Of a stretch of 8,506 bases of DNA, positions 5,656 through 8,506 are shown one piece after another. Made by a program: the position numbers and the translations under genes. The DNA is from Lentimicrobiaceae bacterium. Its GTDB lineage: Bacteria > Bacteroidota > Bacteroidia > Bacteroidales > WCHB1-69. The notes under the pieces are model-generated. The model was given only the letters and a program-made list of their open reading frames with translations, had not been told where the DNA came from and did not search any database. Numbering within the stretch: the stretch's first letter is position 1; each line of letters begins with the position of its first letter. The DNA is taken from the NCBI GenBank assembly GCA_009787675.1, contig WQSU01000101.1, forward strand, positions 1 through 8,506, in the 5' to 3' direction.

Positions 5656-6969
5656 ATGGAAAACCCTGTTAAAAAAGAAAAAAGATTTGTTCACTCACTA
5701 ACATTCAAAGTAATAGTTATTGGAGTGATGACACTGCTCATGTTGATTCCCAACGCCATGATTCAAAATTTAATTTTGGAACGGCAAATGAGAAGCGAAG
5801 AAACGATTGAAAAAATCAATTCGCAATGGAGTCATGCTCAAACACTTTGCGCCCCTCTCTTGTGTATCCCCTACGAAACAATCTCTGAAAAACAAAAGGT
5901 GCAACGCCTTTTGTACATCACCCCCGAACATTTGGATATTAAGGTGAGACTGTATCCCGAAAGAAGACATTTTGGCATCTATCACACCATATTATACAAA
6001 AGCGAAATTACGATTTTGGGCAATTTCAGTAAAACGGATATGGAGGCGTTCTCTGCCTTAAACCTGCAATGGCACAAAGCTTGTCTTGCCGTTGGATTAT
6101 CCGATTTGAGGGGTGTGAGTAATGTTGATTTTAGCGTACAAAACAAAAAATATGAAATGGAAACAAGTGCCCATAGATTTGTCTTGGAAAAAGCTTTAGT
6201 CGTACATTTGAATGACCTCTCCTTGCTGCAAAACAGTTTCGATTTTAAATGTGAATTAAGCTTAAACGGAAGCAGTTACATCAGTTTTATTCCTGTAGGG
6301 AAGACCACTCAGGCAGATGTTAGCGGAGAATGGAGCGCCCCCGGTTTTATGGGAGCATTCTCTCCGGAACACAACATTACCAAAGAGGATTTTCATGCAC
6401 AATGGAATGTATTGTATTTTAACAGAGATATTCCCGAATCGTGGAAAGATAACGAGGTAAGCGATTATCAACTTAGAAACAGTTCTTTTGGCGTGAATCT
6501 AATAAAACAAGTTGATCATTACCAACAAAATATGCGTTCTTCAAAATATGCTTTAATGTTTATTGCGTTAACATTTGTTGTATTCTTTTTTGTGGAAACG
6601 CTTACCAAGAAAAAGATACATCCCTTTCAATATCTGTTGGTTGGAATTGCCATCATATTGTTTTACAGTTTGTTGCTTTCCATTTCCGAACAAATCAACT
6701 TCCGCATAGCGTACCTCATCGCCAGCAGCGCAACAATAGGGTTGATTACTCTGTATTCTCACACTATTTTCAAAAAATTGTCACAAACATTCATATTGTT
6801 CTTCATTCTCTGCGGCTTGTATCTTTTCTTATTCGTAACCTTACAGTTAGAAGATCTAGCGCTCCTTATAGGCAGTAGCGGATTGTTCTTGATTTTAGCT
6901 GTAGTGATGTATTTCTCGCGGAAGATTGGATTTTACAGGCAAGAAGAATTGCCTGCGGAGGAAAAATAA
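5656..6969 (+). CDS. creD: CreD-family inner-membrane protein
   Basis: A 437-residue member of the CreD family (PF06123), close to the 450 residues of E. coli CreD. One N-terminal membrane helix (about 17-39) is followed by a large periplasmic domain (about 45-295) rich in beta structure, including QTLCAPLLCIPY (62-73) and YFNRDIPESWKDN (254-266). Five hydrophobic segments follow (about 298-316, 322-344, 348-368, 376-396 and 398-420). The most conserved stretch is RSSKYALMFIALTF and IHPFQYLLVGIAIILFYSLL, then QLEDLALLIGSSGLFLILA. In enterobacteria creD belongs to the CreBC regulon and affects envelope integrity and colicin tolerance; its biochemical role is unknown. Here there is no CreBC, and the gene follows a small winged-helix regulator and a matching operator instead. 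The ATG at 5656 begins a typical basic N terminus. Confidence 0.93.
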   Translation: MENPVKKEKRFVHSLTFKVIVIGVMTLLMLIPNAMIQNLILERQMRSEETIEKINSQWSHAQTLCAPLLCIPYETISEKQKVQRLLYITPEHLDIKVRLYPERRHFGIYHTILYKSEITILGNFSKTDMEAFSALNLQWHKACLAVGLSDLRGVSNVDFSVQNKKYEMETSAHRFVLEKALVVHLNDLSLLQNSFDFKCELSLNGSSYISFIPVGKTTQADVSGEWSAPGFMGAFSPEHNITKEDFHAQWNVLYFNRDIPESWKDNEVSDYQLRNSSFGVNLIKQVDHYQQNMRSSKYALMFIALTFVVFFFVETLTKKKIHPFQYLLVGIAIILFYSLLLSISEQINFRIAYLIASSATIGLITLYSHTIFKKLSQTFILFFILCGLYLFLFVTLQLEDLALLIGSSGLFLILAVVMYFSRKIGFYRQEELPAEEK

Positions 6970-6981
6970 CAACTCTTTTCT

Positions 6982-6989
6982 TATATTTG
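6982..6989 (+). promoter_or_regulatory. lon: -7 promoter element for lon
   Basis: TATATTTG, an exact TAnnTTTG match, followed by CGGC, 36 bases before the lon start codon. Transcription would begin near 6996. No -33 match, CIRCE repeat or other heat-shock operator is visible in the 55-base gap after creD. Confidence 0.55.
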
Positions 6990-7024
6990 CGGCTTATTTA
7001 TGAAAGCTATAACTATTTGATATT

Positions 7025-8506
7025 ATGAACGAAATTATTGCAAACGAAGCCGGCTTTATTCCGCTTTTCTCTTTAGAAGATGAAGAAAATCTAAAAAAAG
7101 AGCCGGTAAATGAGGTGATTCCTATACTTCCTTTAATGAATACCGTGCTTTTTCCCGGAATGGTGATTCCGATTACAGTGGGGAGAAGTAAATCTATAAA
7201 ACTCACACAGGAGTATTCGCGGAGTAATCATCCTATTGGGGTTATTACACACAAAGACAATGAGTTGGAAGAACCGAAAAAGGAAGATTTATATACTGTG
7301 GGAACATTAGCCCGCATCATCAAGTTTTTGTCCATGCCTGATGGAAGTGTTACCATTATTGTGCAGGGGATCAAGCGTTTTGAACTGTTGGAGATTGTGG
7401 AAACAGAACCTTTCTACAAAGCACGTGTAAAAGAATACGTTACGAAAGAGTTTACGCCGGAAATGAAAGGCAATGCCGATTTTGAGGCGCTCATCGGCTC
7501 TATTCGCGATACGGCAATTTCTATGATACGGCAGTCGCCGAGCTTTCCCCGCGAAGCCACTTATATGTTGCAAAACATTGAAAGTCCATCATTTTTAATG
7601 AGCTTTATCGCTTCCAATTTGTCGGTTTCGGTAGATGAGAAACAGTCTATTTTGGAGATTTGTGATATTGAGGAGCGCGGAAAAGTGGTGCTCAAATTTT
7701 TGAATAAAGACTTGCAAATGTTGGAATTGAAGAACCAAATTCAGAGCAAGTCGCGGGAAGAGATGGATAAGCAAACGCGCGAGTACATGCTTAATCAACA
7801 GATGAAAGCGATTCAACAGGAGTTGGGCGGCTCACCGGCAGAGAAAGACACCTCGCAACTAACCGAGCGCGCCAAAGAGAAAAACTGGAACGATGAAACC
7901 AAAACTCTGTTTGAACGCGAACTCAAAAAGCTGCAACGCACCAACCCCATGTCGCCCGACTATTCCGTGCAACTCAATTATTTAGAATTGATGATAGATT
8001 TGCCATGGAACGAATTTGGAGACGATAACTTTGACTTTAACAAAGCAGCTGAGGTGTTAGACAGAGACCACTTCGGATTAGAAAAAGTGAAAGAGCGTAT
8101 TATTGAATATTTGGCGGTTTTGAAGTTGAAAGGGGATATGAAATCTCCCATTTTATGTTTGGCAGGACCTCCGGGGGTGGGCAAAACATCGCTCGGAAAG
8201 TCTATTGCTGAGGCTGTTGGAAGAAAATATATTCGCATGTCGTTGGGTGGGCTACGTGATGAATCGGAGATTCGCGGACACCGAAAAACCTACATCGGCG
8301 CAATGCCCGGACGCATTATCCAAAGTATGCGAAAAGCAGGACAGGCAAACCCTGTGTTTGTGTTGGATGAAATTGATAAAGTGCTCGGCATGAACGTGCA
8401 GGGAGACCCCTCCGCCGCCTTATTAGAAGTGCTGGACCCAGAACAGAATGCAACATTTTACGACAATTATCTCGAAACAACTTTCGATTTGTCGAAAGTG
8501 CTTTTT
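7025..8506 (+). CDS. lon: ATP-dependent protease Lon, N-terminal part (3' end outside window)
   Basis: Cytoplasmic AAA+ serine protease that degrades misfolded and regulatory proteins. The frame is open from ATG 7025 to the last base, giving 494 of about 800-830 codons. After a short variable leader comes the N-terminal substrate-binding domain, starting at VIPILPLMNTVLFPGMVIPI (31-50). A central coiled-coil region follows, containing MLNQQMKAIQQELG and the conserved MSPDYSVQLNYLELMIDLPW. The AAA+ module has Walker A GPPGVGKTS (381-389), then SLGGLRDESEIRGHRKTYIG, and Walker B PVFVLDEIDK (443-452). The catalytic Ser-Lys protease domain lies beyond the window end. The start follows the -7 element by a suitable distance. 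A six-codon open frame (7000-7020) precedes it in another frame. Confidence 0.97.
   Translation, partial: MNEIIANEAGFIPLFSLEDEENLKKEPVNEVIPILPLMNTVLFPGMVIPITVGRSKSIKLTQEYSRSNHPIGVITHKDNELEEPKKEDLYTVGTLARIIKFLSMPDGSVTIIVQGIKRFELLEIVETEPFYKARVKEYVTKEFTPEMKGNADFEALIGSIRDTAISMIRQSPSFPREATYMLQNIESPSFLMSFIASNLSVSVDEKQSILEICDIEERGKVVLKFLNKDLQMLELKNQIQSKSREEMDKQTREYMLNQQMKAIQQELGGSPAEKDTSQLTERAKEKNWNDETKTLFERELKKLQRTNPMSPDYSVQLNYLELMIDLPWNEFGDDNFDFNKAAEVLDRDHFGLEKVKERIIEYLAVLKLKGDMKSPILCLAGPPGVGKTSLGKSIAEAVGRKYIRMSLGGLRDESEIRGHRKTYIGAMPGRIIQSMRKAGQANPVFVLDEIDKVLGMNVQGDPSAALLEVLDPEQNATFYDNYLETTFDLSKVLF

Noticed and set aside
5690..5705. TTCAC near the creD start as part of a CreB-binding site (TTCAC-N6-TTCAC)
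   Set aside because: The second TTCAC is not present at the required spacing, and the sequence lies inside the creD coding region.

Overview
The window looks like a chromosomal segment of a member of the Bacteroidota. It is AT-rich, its genes lack clear Shine-Dalgarno sequences, and several are preceded by the TAnnTTTG -7 promoter element typical of that phylum. The ATP synthase epsilon subunit is the short form, and the gene neighbourhoods (atpD-atpC; wHTH regulator-CreD) also fit. No species can be named from this sequence.

Layout. Positions 1-957 hold the 3' end of atpD and the complete, short atpC. Three tandem tRNA genes follow (Thr-TGT, Tyr-GTA, Gly-TCC; 1163-1411), ending at a long perfect hairpin that can serve as a terminator in both directions. 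It separates the tRNA operon from the convergent ftsY (minus strand, 1557-2516). The gene-poor stretch 2517-3075 holds the ftsY promoter, a decayed IS630-type transposase remnant and a promoter for the next gene. At 3076-4398 is an exported serine hydrolase of the beta-lactamase / class C penicillin-binding-protein fold.

The most interesting part is 4640-6969. A six-helix membrane protein of unknown function overlaps the start of a small winged-helix regulator by one base, and a CreD-family inner-membrane protein follows. The same 17-bp palindrome, ACTTTG-N5-CAAAGT, followed by the identical bases ACTTTT, lies just upstream of both the membrane-protein gene and creD. At the first site it overlaps a -7 promoter element. 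This suggests a self-contained envelope module in which the small regulator controls its own operon and creD through two matching operators. There is no CreBC-type two-component pair in the window.

The window ends inside lon (7025 onward), the ATP-dependent protease, visible through its N-terminal substrate domain and the Walker A and B motifs of its AAA+ module. The rest of the window is core housekeeping: energy, translation, membrane targeting and proteolysis.
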